DNA from: Candidatus Limnocylindrales bacterium
GTDB taxonomy: Bacteria > Desulfobacterota > Binatia > UBA1149 > CAITLU01
Length of the DNA: 64,000 nt
NCBI GenBank assembly: GCA_035571835.1
Contig: DATNBU010000028.1
Span: 1 to 64,000 of the forward strand
Direction of reading: 5' to 3'
Shown here in pieces: positions 36,815-44,473 of this stretch. The notes beneath the pieces were generated by a model. That model saw nothing but the letters and a program-made list of their open reading frames with translations. It made no database searches and was not told where the DNA came from. The stretch's first letter is position 1; every line of letters starts with the position of its first letter. Position numbers and translations under genes: made by a program.

Positions 36815-39091
36815 TCAGTAGTCGAGCTCAACACTCGTCGTGACGATGTGAGCCGAGTAGTTGTACTGCCCTCCCGCAAAAGCCTCGTCGTTGTCGAAGA
36901 AGCCGTATCCCACCCCGACGCGCGTGTGGTCGTTGAAACGGCGGGCCAGCTGCAGGTGCACGCCGTTCTCTTCGAACCGCGATCCGTACGCAACGGTCGA
37001 GGCCGAGACGTCGTGGTAGTTATCGGCCGACGTCCACGTGTAGAGGAACTCGGCGTCGGTGTTCGCGTCGATGGCGACTCCCGAGGCGAAATTCGCCATC
37101 ACGTAGTCGTTGTCGAAGCTGTGAAGGAAACCGGCCACGGGCGTGTCGTAGTTGTCGGCGGCCGTGTCGACGGTGCTGTGCACGTAGTTGACGCCGGTGC
37201 GCGTCCACCACCAGTTCACCGGGTTCCACGTCGCCGTTGCCCCAAGCACGTGGCTCCGCGTGTCCGCGCTCTCCTTGCGGTCCAGGAACTCGGCCCCGGT
37301 ATCGATCGTGGAGTCCATGTAGTCGTAGCGCACGACGAGGTTGACATCGTGCGGCAGTCGCAGCGTCGTCCTCACGTTCACGTCGTGCGTAACGAAGGTC
37401 TGCCTGTCGATGTAAGCAGGATAGCGGTTGTCGCTCGTCGGCTCGTTGGATGTGCTGTCGATGTCGTGCCGGTAGTCGTAGTGGTTCTTGCCGTAATAGT
37501 ACTCCGACGAAATGCTCATCCAGTGGATCGGATAGTAGTGCGCCCCGACCGCGTATTTCTGGCGAAGCCTTTTGATGTCGGTGGAGCGCTCCAGGCCGAG
37601 CACCGGGGCCGCCGGGTCGCTCTCGGCTTCGTAGAGATCGCTGTCGTTCTGCTCCCACTGCCCTCGGGTGTAGAGCACCACGTTCTCGATGCCCTTGTAC
37701 CTGGCCTCGATGTCCTCGGCGTACGAGATCTGGTTCTGAGTGCTGAACCCGGCGACATCCTCGAGAGCGGTCGTGTGCGTCGGGCCGCTACCCACGCTCG
37801 ATTCCACGAACTCGGAGTGCGCGTCCAGGTTCTCCCCACGGATCCGCAGCGCCGTCAGCACCTGAACGTCCTTGAACGGATTCGCAGACACCGAGACATT
37901 GCCGACGTGCTCCTTCATGCGGCTGCTTCCGTCGAGGTCGAAGTAGCCCTCGTCGCGTTGCTGCCGGTTCGGGGAGAACAGGCTGAACGACGGATTGAAC
38001 GTGGCGCCGTAGATACGCGATCCGGCGAGGTCCATGTCGATATCGTTGTATGCGTAGGCGCCCGAAACAGTGACCTTCCCGTCGAGGAGGCTGTGGGTCC
38101 CGAACACGTGCGTGCCCCACAGGTCGGTCTTGGGGTTCTGCCTGTCGGTGACGCGGCGTTCGGCCGTCGGCGAGTCGGGCTCGCGAACGATCTGATGGCG
38201 ATCGTCGAGATCGCTGAACTCGTAGTGGACGGCGCTTCCGATCTTCGTCGTTTCGGTTTCGCGGCTCAGCGCGACGTTCACCTGGTGACGCTTCTCGTCG
38301 ATGTCGTAGCGCGAAGGGACGATGTTGCGTTTGGCGCCGATCGTCGATGCATCGCCCCAGCTCACCGAGTCCTTGCTCCCGTCGCGGAACAGGTATCGGT
38401 ACCCTACCGTCAGCTTGAAGTGGGACGGTAGAAGCAGGGCGCCGTTGGCCCATGCTTCTCCGCGATCGATACCGCGCTCGGGATTGTACTCCACGAAGAA
38501 AGCGTTCGTCGGCGGGAAGTAGCCGCCCCTTCCGTCGTACCAGGTTCGGAACTGGCGGTAGCCGACGTGGAGGAAACCCTTCTCCTCATTCTCGATCGAG
38601 AGGTTCAGCAGGTAGTCGTGGTTGTCGAAGATGGCACGACCGTCGAGCTCGAGCTGCGTGTCCTCGGCAATCTCGGTGGCAAAATGCAGTTTGTCGATCC
38701 CGCCGGAGACATCCTCGGGGATCCGGTGACGCTGCTGGAACTGGGCGGCGTCGCCGTGGACGAAGGCGCCGGTGCCGACAATCCTGCCGCTCACCTCGTA
38801 GTCGCGAGCCTTGGCATCGTCCTCTTCGGTTGCCGCTGTTTCTTCGGTCGCCGTTGGTGCTTCTTCGGTCGCCGTTGGTGCTTTTTCAGTCGCGGTTGGT
38901 GCTTCTGCGCCGGCCGGAGCGGCTGCATCCGTCTTTGGCGAAGTCGATGGCGGAGCGGTGGCCTCCTCGGCGCCGGCCACCGCACCGACAGACAGGAGAA
39001 ACGCGGCCGCCAGCATTGCGCGAAGCATTCCCGGCAAGCCGCTGCCGCGCAGGCCCACGCTCGTGGAGCTCCGTCGAACGATTCTTCTCAT
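36815..39091 (-). CDS. MtrB/PioB-family outer-membrane beta-barrel (porin of EET conduit)
   Basis: This 758-residue protein starts at the ATG at 39091 with GGGAGGG upstream; the signal peptide ends near AVA-GAEE. A linker with three APTATEE-type repeats (21-bp tandem DNA repeats) precedes the barrel. From about residue 95 on, alternating aromatic/charged strands ending in Tyr/Phe, such as FLHVGYRQFRTWYDG, RYLFRDGS and the C-terminal HIVTTSVELDY, fit a large outer-membrane barrel of the decaheme-associated MtrB/PioB family. In Shewanella and Rhodopseudomonas such barrels sheath the periplasmic multiheme cytochrome. I see none of the N-terminal Cys motif of Shewanella MtrB. It follows the MtrA-like gene by 21 bp. 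Confidence 0.92.
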   Translation of the reverse strand: MRRIVRRSSTSVGLRGSGLPGMLRAMLAAAFLLSVGAVAGAEEATAPPSTSPKTDAAAPAGAEAPTATEKAPTATEEAPTATEETAATEEDDAKARDYEVSGRIVGTGAFVHGDAAQFQQRHRIPEDVSGGIDKLHFATEIAEDTQLELDGRAIFDNHDYLLNLSIENEEKGFLHVGYRQFRTWYDGRGGYFPPTNAFFVEYNPERGIDRGEAWANGALLLPSHFKLTVGYRYLFRDGSKDSVSWGDASTIGAKRNIVPSRYDIDEKRHQVNVALSRETETTKIGSAVHYEFSDLDDRHQIVREPDSPTAERRVTDRQNPKTDLWGTHVFGTHSLLDGKVTVSGAYAYNDIDMDLAGSRIYGATFNPSFSLFSPNRQQRDEGYFDLDGSSRMKEHVGNVSVSANPFKDVQVLTALRIRGENLDAHSEFVESSVGSGPTHTTALEDVAGFSTQNQISYAEDIEARYKGIENVVLYTRGQWEQNDSDLYEAESDPAAPVLGLERSTDIKRLRQKYAVGAHYYPIHWMSISSEYYYGKNHYDYRHDIDSTSNEPTSDNRYPAYIDRQTFVTHDVNVRTTLRLPHDVNLVVRYDYMDSTIDTGAEFLDRKESADTRSHVLGATATWNPVNWWWTRTGVNYVHSTVDTAADNYDTPVAGFLHSFDNDYVMANFASGVAIDANTDAEFLYTWTSADNYHDVSASTVAYGSRFEENGVHLQLARRFNDHTRVGVGYGFFDNDEAFAGGQYNYSAHIVTTSVELDY
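38840..38902 (-). repeat. Three 21-bp tandem repeats in mtrB
   Basis: Units 38840-38860, 38861-38881 and 38882-38902 encode the APTATEE-type heptapeptides of the linker between signal peptide and barrel. The first two are identical. Copy-number variation between strains would not shift the frame. Confidence 0.8.
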
Positions 39092-39112
39092 GCCATGCCC
39101 TCCCGTCGCTCC

Positions 39113-39904
39113 TCAGAAGCGCAACGAGGTGCTCACGTTCGAGCCGTGAACGGCCTCGTGACAGCCCGCGCTGAAGCAGGTGCCCTGGGTCAGGAAACTG
39201 GAATGATCTCTTCCGCCGATCAGGAACGTGGTCGTTGCCGACGGCAACTGCTGCTGCATGTGACAGCGCAGGCACAGCGTTGCGTCTCGCGCGACCAGCA
39301 TCTTCTGGTTCACCGACCCGTGAGGATCGTGGCACGACACGCACCCCTCACGCATCGCTTCGTGCTCGAAGACAAAAGGACCGCGCTGCGCGGGATGGCA
39401 GGATACGCAAAGGTCGTTCTGCTTCTCGATCGATGTCCCGCCTCCGACCACCGCATCTCCTTCATGGAGGGAATGGCAGTCGGAACAGGCCATCTTCGCC
39501 GTGGTCAGGTTGAGTGGGCCGGTGCTGACCGGATGGGCGTAAGGGAGCGCGAAGTCACCGCGCTTGTCGACGTGGCACTGGTAGCAGATCTCCGGCGACC
39601 GGCGACCACTGACAATCGTGCCGTTCTCGCCACCCGACTCGATGTGGAGGCTGCCGGGCCCATGGCAGCCTTCGCAACCCACCGCCTTGGCGTTCTCTCC
39701 ATGCGCCACGAGTACCGAGTGGATCGCCGTGCCGAACTTGCGCGTGATGTCCTCGTGACAGTCCGCACAAGCCTCGGAACCCGCGAACTCGGCACCCGCA
39801 ATCGACGGCGGCGCCAGCACGGTACGGCTGTGGTCCGCACAGCTGCCCGTCCACAAGGCTGCGACAAGTCCCAACCCGGCTATCACGGCGGCGCGTCCGC
39901 CCAT
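39113..39904 (-). CDS. MtrA/DmsE-like multiheme c-type cytochrome
   Basis: I start at the ATG at 39904, which overlaps the stop of the decaheme gene (TGATG) and gives 263 residues beginning MGGRAAVIAGLGLVAALWTG with a lipobox-like LWTGSC. There are seven canonical CxxCH heme motifs (CADCH, CEGCH, CYQCH, CSDCH, CVSCH twice, CLRCH) plus one CX4CH (CFSAGCH) just before the family-typical ending EAVHGSN. It resembles DmsE/MtrA proteins that sit inside the MtrB barrel and pass electrons across the outer membrane. MtrA itself has ten hemes, so eight is short unless further sites are degenerate. Neighbours encode the barrel and the outer decaheme. Confidence 0.92.
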   Translation of the reverse strand: MGGRAAVIAGLGLVAALWTGSCADHSRTVLAPPSIAGAEFAGSEACADCHEDITRKFGTAIHSVLVAHGENAKAVGCEGCHGPGSLHIESGGENGTIVSGRRSPEICYQCHVDKRGDFALPYAHPVSTGPLNLTTAKMACSDCHSLHEGDAVVGGGTSIEKQNDLCVSCHPAQRGPFVFEHEAMREGCVSCHDPHGSVNQKMLVARDATLCLRCHMQQQLPSATTTFLIGGRDHSSFLTQGTCFSAGCHEAVHGSNVSTSLRF

Positions 39905-42291
39905 CAGTCGCCCAAGGCCTCGGCACGCCATCCGAGAATCACACCACCGTTCTGTCCCATGTGCGCGACGGCCGGATCGCTGTCGTGGCACAGGTAGCAG
40001 CTGCCGGCCGTCTGGCTGTTCACGAGATCGGTGGGATTCGGAACCGTCTTTCTCGCGGCAATGACATCGGCCTGCGACAGGTTGAGTCCGTCGGTGGTGA
40101 CTTCCGTGCTGACCAATGCGCCGGCAGGCGGCTGAGGACCAAACGTTCCCGGCAGGTGGCAGGTTTCACAGTTGCTGAGGATCCCGGGGAACGTCACATC
40201 GCTGAAGTTGTAGTAGAGGCCGTTCGAGCGGTTGCGCACGAATTCGAAATCGGAGGTGCGCTTGTCCGCGCTGTGGATGCCGTGCACCAGGTTCTTGAGC
40301 TGCATGCTTCGCTCCGGCCAGGTCAGCGGATCGTTTGGATCGTAGCCGGCTTCGGCGAGCAATTCCTTTTGCTCCGGAGCCGTCAAGGTCGCGTCGGTCG
40401 TCTTCCCGCTGCTGCTGAGATTGGGATTGTGGCACACGACGCAGACCTGCACGTTGTTGACGCGCGCACCGCCGTGCAGTTCCAGGTTTTCATGACAGCT
40501 CAGGCACTTCGCACTGTCGACGACGGTACGACGCACGGTATCGCCGCTGACCGCCTTGATGACCGACGCGGTATGGCGCGCAACATCCACGCTTTCCGGA
40601 TTTTCCGGATTGGCAAGCTGCGTGAAATAGCTCTGCATGGCGACGGCACGCATGGTCGCGCCTTCCGGGAACGGCGCGTCGGAAAGCACGGCCGTGTAGC
40701 TCTCGGGCGTGCCCGTAAGTTTCCCCGCCAGGGCCGACAGCGAAACGCTGGCGGGTTGCGCCGCGTCGCGGCCCAGCTGGTTGTAGTCGATCATTTCGGC
40801 CACACCGTCCTGCGGCAGCGCATAGGCCAGCAGGAAGGCCGGCCCGCCGCTGAATCCGGGCGGTGGAATAGTGCTCAGATCCAGCGGCTCGCCATCCATG
40901 TTGATGTGGAATTTCACGACGGCGACGTTGTCCTTGTTGACGGTGACTTTCTCGATCACGTACTCGAAAGTGACCAGACCCTCCGGAACGTTCGGATTGT
41001 GCTCCGTCGCGTTTTCGGTCCGGTGGGCTACCTCGATATCGGTCGGCGAGTGGCAGAAACTGCAGTTGGCGTTGTTGAACTGCGGGCCGCCCGGATGGTT
41101 CTCTCCCGTCGCGAAATTGACGTCGGTGTGGCACGACCCGCACGCCGTCATCGAAGGCCGCGTCTGCCAGTTCAAGCCGTCCGGTCCTGCGTGGCACTTG
41201 GCGCAGTTTCTCGGGTCCTGAGGGAACGTCACGTCGGAGAAATCGTCGAGCCCGCCGATGTCCTGCGACGTGTGGATCTGATGGATCATCGGCGTGAACT
41301 CTGCCACTCCCTCCTCACCCAACGTACTCGTGTGGCAAGTCGCGCAGGCCTTGGTTTCGTAGCGTTCACCGTTGTGGAAGCTCGCGCCGCCAAGCGTGCT
41401 GCCGAGACGCCCGTGGCACTCGTTGCATGCGGCGGTGGTGACGATGTCCCGGCTCAGGTCGAAGTCGAACGGGCCCGGCAACTGCTCCGGCACGAAGTCG
41501 TAAGTGACGTTCTTTGCCTGCTCGACGATATCGCCCGAAACGATCATCAACAGCCGATGTCGGTTCGACTCGACGTACAGGTCGTAAAGGTTGGTCGTGA
41601 ATTCGTAGGTGTAAGTTCCGTCGTGGTGATCGATGAGGTTGGCGGGATTCCGGTCTCCCGTGGTGTAGCTGACCCACGTATCCGGATCGCCGCTGAGAAC
41701 AGCAGGCGGCGTCAACTGGCTGAGCGCGAATCGCAGGTACGCGAAGCGGGTCGGGTCGGACGACGACGGCGCTCCGAGGCCCCAGATATACTCGCCCCTG
41801 GGACCGGTGACCGTGAAGTCGACCGTCAACGTGGCTTCCTGCGTCGCATCATTGACGTCGATCGTAACGTCGTCGATGCTCGCGACTACGTCGGCCGGGG
41901 TCTGAAGGCCCTGGTGAACGACCTCGACTCCGAAGGTACGCCCCTGGCCGTGGCAGACGGTGCACGACTCGTTGATCGCGGGCCCTCCCGGCCACTCCGG
42001 GCAACGGCAACCATCGAGGGGGTCTCCACCGACGACACTCGTCAGACACTGCAGTGCGTCGTTAGTCGAAACGGCGCCGCTTGCGTTGGTATCGCAGATG
42101 CACTCGGTCGCGCACGTTTCGATGCCTACCGCAGCTTTCAGAATGAACTGGCAGTCGCTGGTAGTTGCAGACTCGCCGCCGGTCACCGGCTGGCCGCAGT
42201 CGCCAACCGCAGCGGCCGCCTGCGAGGCAAGGACGACGCTGACCAGCGTGACTGCGAGACTGGAGACAGTCTTCCGTAACGATCGTCGCAT
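39904..42291 (-). CDS. OmcA/MtrC-family decaheme cytochrome with N-terminal dockerin-like module
   Basis: The ATG at 42291 (GGAGGGCAGGAGC upstream) gives 795 residues and a signal peptide ending AAAA-VGD. Residues about 32-95 are a paired dockerin-like module (CGQPVTGGESATTSDCQFIL, then CDTNASGAVSTNDALQCL), seen on otherwise unrelated secreted proteins here. Ten CxxCH sites follow (CTVCH, CNECH, CATCH, CAKCH, CGSCH, CSFCH, CLSCH, CVVCH, CETCH, CYLCH), with the OmcA/MtrC-like segments SPTDIEVAHRTENATEHNPN and NLVHGIH. The expected place is the outer surface, as terminal reductase or first acceptor for extracellular electrons. No lipobox is seen, so the module may replace lipid anchoring. Confidence 0.94.
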   Translation of the reverse strand: MRRSLRKTVSSLAVTLVSVVLASQAAAAVGDCGQPVTGGESATTSDCQFILKAAVGIETCATECICDTNASGAVSTNDALQCLTSVVGGDPLDGCRCPEWPGGPAINESCTVCHGQGRTFGVEVVHQGLQTPADVVASIDDVTIDVNDATQEATLTVDFTVTGPRGEYIWGLGAPSSSDPTRFAYLRFALSQLTPPAVLSGDPDTWVSYTTGDRNPANLIDHHDGTYTYEFTTNLYDLYVESNRHRLLMIVSGDIVEQAKNVTYDFVPEQLPGPFDFDLSRDIVTTAACNECHGRLGSTLGGASFHNGERYETKACATCHTSTLGEEGVAEFTPMIHQIHTSQDIGGLDDFSDVTFPQDPRNCAKCHAGPDGLNWQTRPSMTACGSCHTDVNFATGENHPGGPQFNNANCSFCHSPTDIEVAHRTENATEHNPNVPEGLVTFEYVIEKVTVNKDNVAVVKFHINMDGEPLDLSTIPPPGFSGGPAFLLAYALPQDGVAEMIDYNQLGRDAAQPASVSLSALAGKLTGTPESYTAVLSDAPFPEGATMRAVAMQSYFTQLANPENPESVDVARHTASVIKAVSGDTVRRTVVDSAKCLSCHENLELHGGARVNNVQVCVVCHNPNLSSSGKTTDATLTAPEQKELLAEAGYDPNDPLTWPERSMQLKNLVHGIHSADKRTSDFEFVRNRSNGLYYNFSDVTFPGILSNCETCHLPGTFGPQPPAGALVSTEVTTDGLNLSQADVIAARKTVPNPTDLVNSQTAGSCYLCHDSDPAVAHMGQNGGVILGWRAEALGD

Positions 42292-42404
42292 GCTCCTGCC
42301 CTCCTTCGGCCGCCATGCAGCCGTAACTGGGAGACGAAATTGCGGCACTATACTACGTATGAGAACCGTGCTGCAGCAATATCGTGACGCCAGAGTCCGG
42401 CCCG

Positions 42405-42596
42405 TTACAGAACGCTGTGGCGGCGAAGATCGCGGACCACTTCCACAATGTAAAGAATGCCGGCCAGCCCGTAAGCCGGCAGGCTGATCGAAAAGAAGAA
42501 AGTCATCGACAGCGCCGTAGTCTTGATCAGGCAGGAGACGGCGAACGCGGTCGCGATCGCGACCAGCAGCAACGCAATGCGGATCAGGGGAGGCAT
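42405..42596 (-). CDS. Small two-helix membrane protein in the EET operon
   Basis: This 63-residue protein starts 3 bp after the tetraheme gene's stop, so it is probably translationally coupled. Two hydrophobic helices are visible (IRIALLLVAIATAFAVSCLI and FFFSISLPAYGLAGILYIVE), followed by a short basic tail (VVRDLRRHSVL). I do not recognise the family. Its position between the inner-membrane tetraheme and the decaheme suggests an assembly or quinol-oxidase accessory role. A 113-bp gap separates it from the decaheme gene. Confidence 0.7.
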   Translation of the reverse strand: MPPLIRIALLLVAIATAFAVSCLIKTTALSMTFFFSISLPAYGLAGILYIVEVVRDLRRHSVL

Positions 42597-42599
42597 CGC

Positions 42600-43226
42600 C
42601 TATTCTCCGTCCTCGGCATCGTCGTCTCCTTTGCCCTTTTCACCGGCGTCGCCGTTACCGTCAGCGGCTTTGACGGCGTCAACCTTCCTGGCTTCCTTAT
42701 CGTCACCGTCGCCGTCCGGCGCGGCATCGACTGCCGCGTCGTCGTCCTGCTCGACGTTGTGCGCCGTGTCGTGACAATCGACGCAGAGATCCTTTCCCGA
42801 CAGCAGGTCCTCAACGGGCTCGTGGTTGGAATCCTCGAGAAACGCCTTCCCTTCCGCGTGGCACTGCAGGCAGTTCGCGTTGGGGAATTTCCCGTAAAGC
42901 TCGACCTTGCGGTCGGGGTCTATGTAGAAGGCGATCAGATGCCGGACGCCTTTGAGCTTGGCCTGGAGCGGGCCGAGAAACCCGTAGTCGCTGTGGCAGG
43001 TGTAACACTGGTCGTGCTGGATGAGCCGGCGCGAGAAATGCTCGTGCGCCAGCGAGTCGCCGTCGGCGCCGGTCACGTCGTTGATCCACGGCGTCATGGT
43101 GTGGCACGAGGCGCAGAATTCGACGCGTTCGGCCCGCGAAAATGCCAGCTTCGTCGTAACCGCGCTGAGCACCGCCGGAACGATCAGGATCACGAACAGC
43201 AGGATGATCTTCAGTCTCGAAGTCAC
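42600..43226 (-). CDS. NapC/NirT/CymA-like tetraheme c-type cytochrome
   Basis: This 208-residue protein has an uncleaved N-terminal anchor (LKIILLFVILIVPAVLSAVT) and four heme motifs (CASCH, CYTCH, CLQCH, CVDCH), the pattern of NapC/NirT/CymA quinol dehydrogenases that take electrons from the membrane quinol pool. A hydrophilic Asp/Lys/Gly tail of about 60 residues (DDDAAVDAAPDGDGDD...) has no counterpart in CymA. The start is a GTG at 43226 with a weak ribosome-binding site. It heads the EET operon; the 286 bp upstream (43227-43512) should hold the promoter but show no clear operator. It is the entry point for electrons into the conduit. Confidence 0.9.
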   Translation of the reverse strand: MTSRLKIILLFVILIVPAVLSAVTTKLAFSRAERVEFCASCHTMTPWINDVTGADGDSLAHEHFSRRLIQHDQCYTCHSDYGFLGPLQAKLKGVRHLIAFYIDPDRKVELYGKFPNANCLQCHAEGKAFLEDSNHEPVEDLLSGKDLCVDCHDTAHNVEQDDDAAVDAAPDGDGDDKEARKVDAVKAADGNGDAGEKGKGDDDAEDGE

Positions 43227-43512
43227 GACGCGAGGTTACCTTTCGGCCGGAGATTCGACAAAGCGGGGAAAGCACATTGGCTGGTTTCGCATCCGTGAGA
43301 AACGCATGGCAATTCCGAGGGGCACCAGAACAACCGCGACCGCTCGAGCCTCGCGCCACCAGGGAACTGCCGCCCGCCGTCGACGTTCGTGAATTGCCTT
43401 CCGCCGCCTGCTGCAACTAGAGAATGGGCGTGCAATAGGCAATCGCGGCCGGCTGCAAAAGCCGCATGGCCCGGCTGCGCGGGTCGCTTTCGATGCGACG
43501 CGAGGCCGGCGA

Positions 43513-44409
43513 TCAGTCGATGGCGAAGTCGGGATGTTCTTCGTACGCGAGCGTAAGCGATTGCGTGCCGAGGTCGCTGCCGCCGAGGCTCATCACTTTC
43601 TCGAGCAGGCTCTTGGCCAGCATGGTCCCGCGCAAAGCGTCCAGGCCCTCGCCCGGCGGCGTCTCGAGTACCAGCCGCAGATCCTTGACCAGGTGCTTGA
43701 TCATGAAGCCCGGCGCAAAATCGCGCGCGAGGACTTTCGGTCCGAGGTTGGCGAGGGCCCAGGATCCCGCCGCGCCGCTCGCGCAGACGTCGACCACCAG
43801 TGCCGGATCGATCTTCTGCATGCGCGCAAGCGCGATAGCTTCGGTGAGGGCGACCATGTGCAGTGCGCCGAGCACCTGGTTGCACAGCTTAACCGCCTGT
43901 CCGGATCCGGCCGGGCCGCAATGCTTTGCAATCCTGCCAACCGCACCGAATACCGAAGCCGCCGCATCGAAGTCGGCCTTGTCGCCTCCTGCCATGATTG
44001 TAAGCGTGCCGGCGCGCGCGCCGACGTCACCGCCGGTCACTGGAGCATCGACGTAGCGCAGCCCTTCGGCGGCAAGCCGCGTCGCGAATCCGCGTGCGGC
44101 AACCGGACCGATCGTGCTGAAGTCGATGACGAGCGTACCGGAGACGGCGCAGGCCGCGGCGCCTCCGTCGGAGAACAGCACTTCGTCGACGTCGTCCACG
44201 TCGCTGACACAGATCGCGACGATGTCGGCGCCGGCAACGGCTTCGGCAATCGGAGAGACCAGCCGTACGCCCGCTTCACGCGCGGAAAGCGCCGACGGGC
44301 GATCCGGCGTGCGGTTCCAGCCGCGAACCTCGAAGCCGCTCTTCGCAAGATTGGCGGCCATCGGCCCGCCCATCGTCCCGAGCCCGAGAAATGCGATCGA
44401 CGTAGTCAT
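43513..44409 (-). CDS. NAD(P)-dependent oxidoreductase, 3-hydroxyisobutyrate dehydrogenase family
   Basis: This 298-residue protein starts at the ATG at 44409 (GGAGGCATC upstream). The N-terminal Rossmann motif GLGTMGGPMAANLAKSGFEV (about 7-26) and WNRTPDR place it with the beta-hydroxyacid dehydrogenases. The family substrate motif appears as YVDAPVTGGDVGARAGTLTI, and the catalytic Lys region as GSGQAVKLCNQ. Candidate activities are 3-hydroxyisobutyrate, tartronate semialdehyde or succinic semialdehyde reduction; the sequence alone does not decide. It lies downstream of serS, with a REP-like palindrome in between. Confidence 0.9.
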   Translation of the reverse strand: MTTSIAFLGLGTMGGPMAANLAKSGFEVRGWNRTPDRPSALSAREAGVRLVSPIAEAVAGADIVAICVSDVDDVDEVLFSDGGAAACAVSGTLVIDFSTIGPVAARGFATRLAAEGLRYVDAPVTGGDVGARAGTLTIMAGGDKADFDAAASVFGAVGRIAKHCGPAGSGQAVKLCNQVLGALHMVALTEAIALARMQKIDPALVVDVCASGAAGSWALANLGPKVLARDFAPGFMIKHLVKDLRLVLETPPGEGLDALRGTMLAKSLLEKVMSLGGSDLGTQSLTLAYEEHPDFAID

Positions 44410-44421
44410 GATGCCTCCGGA

Positions 44422-44473
44422 AAAATCGGGGTCAGACACCGATTTCGCGAAATCGGTGTCTGACCCTGATTTT
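44422..44473. repeat. REP-like palindrome 2
   Basis: Inverted repeat with 24-bp arms around CGCG and one mismatch (left arm AAAATCGGGGTCAGACACCG...). Its core CAGACACCGATTT is shared with 35981-36030. The last base overlaps the serS stop codon, and the element ends 12 bp before the start codon of the oxidoreductase gene. Confidence 0.8.

Noticed and set aside
43236..43442. 68-codon minus-strand frame just upstream of the tetraheme gene
   Set aside because: TTG start, Arg-rich and no ribosome-binding site; more likely part of the operon's promoter region.
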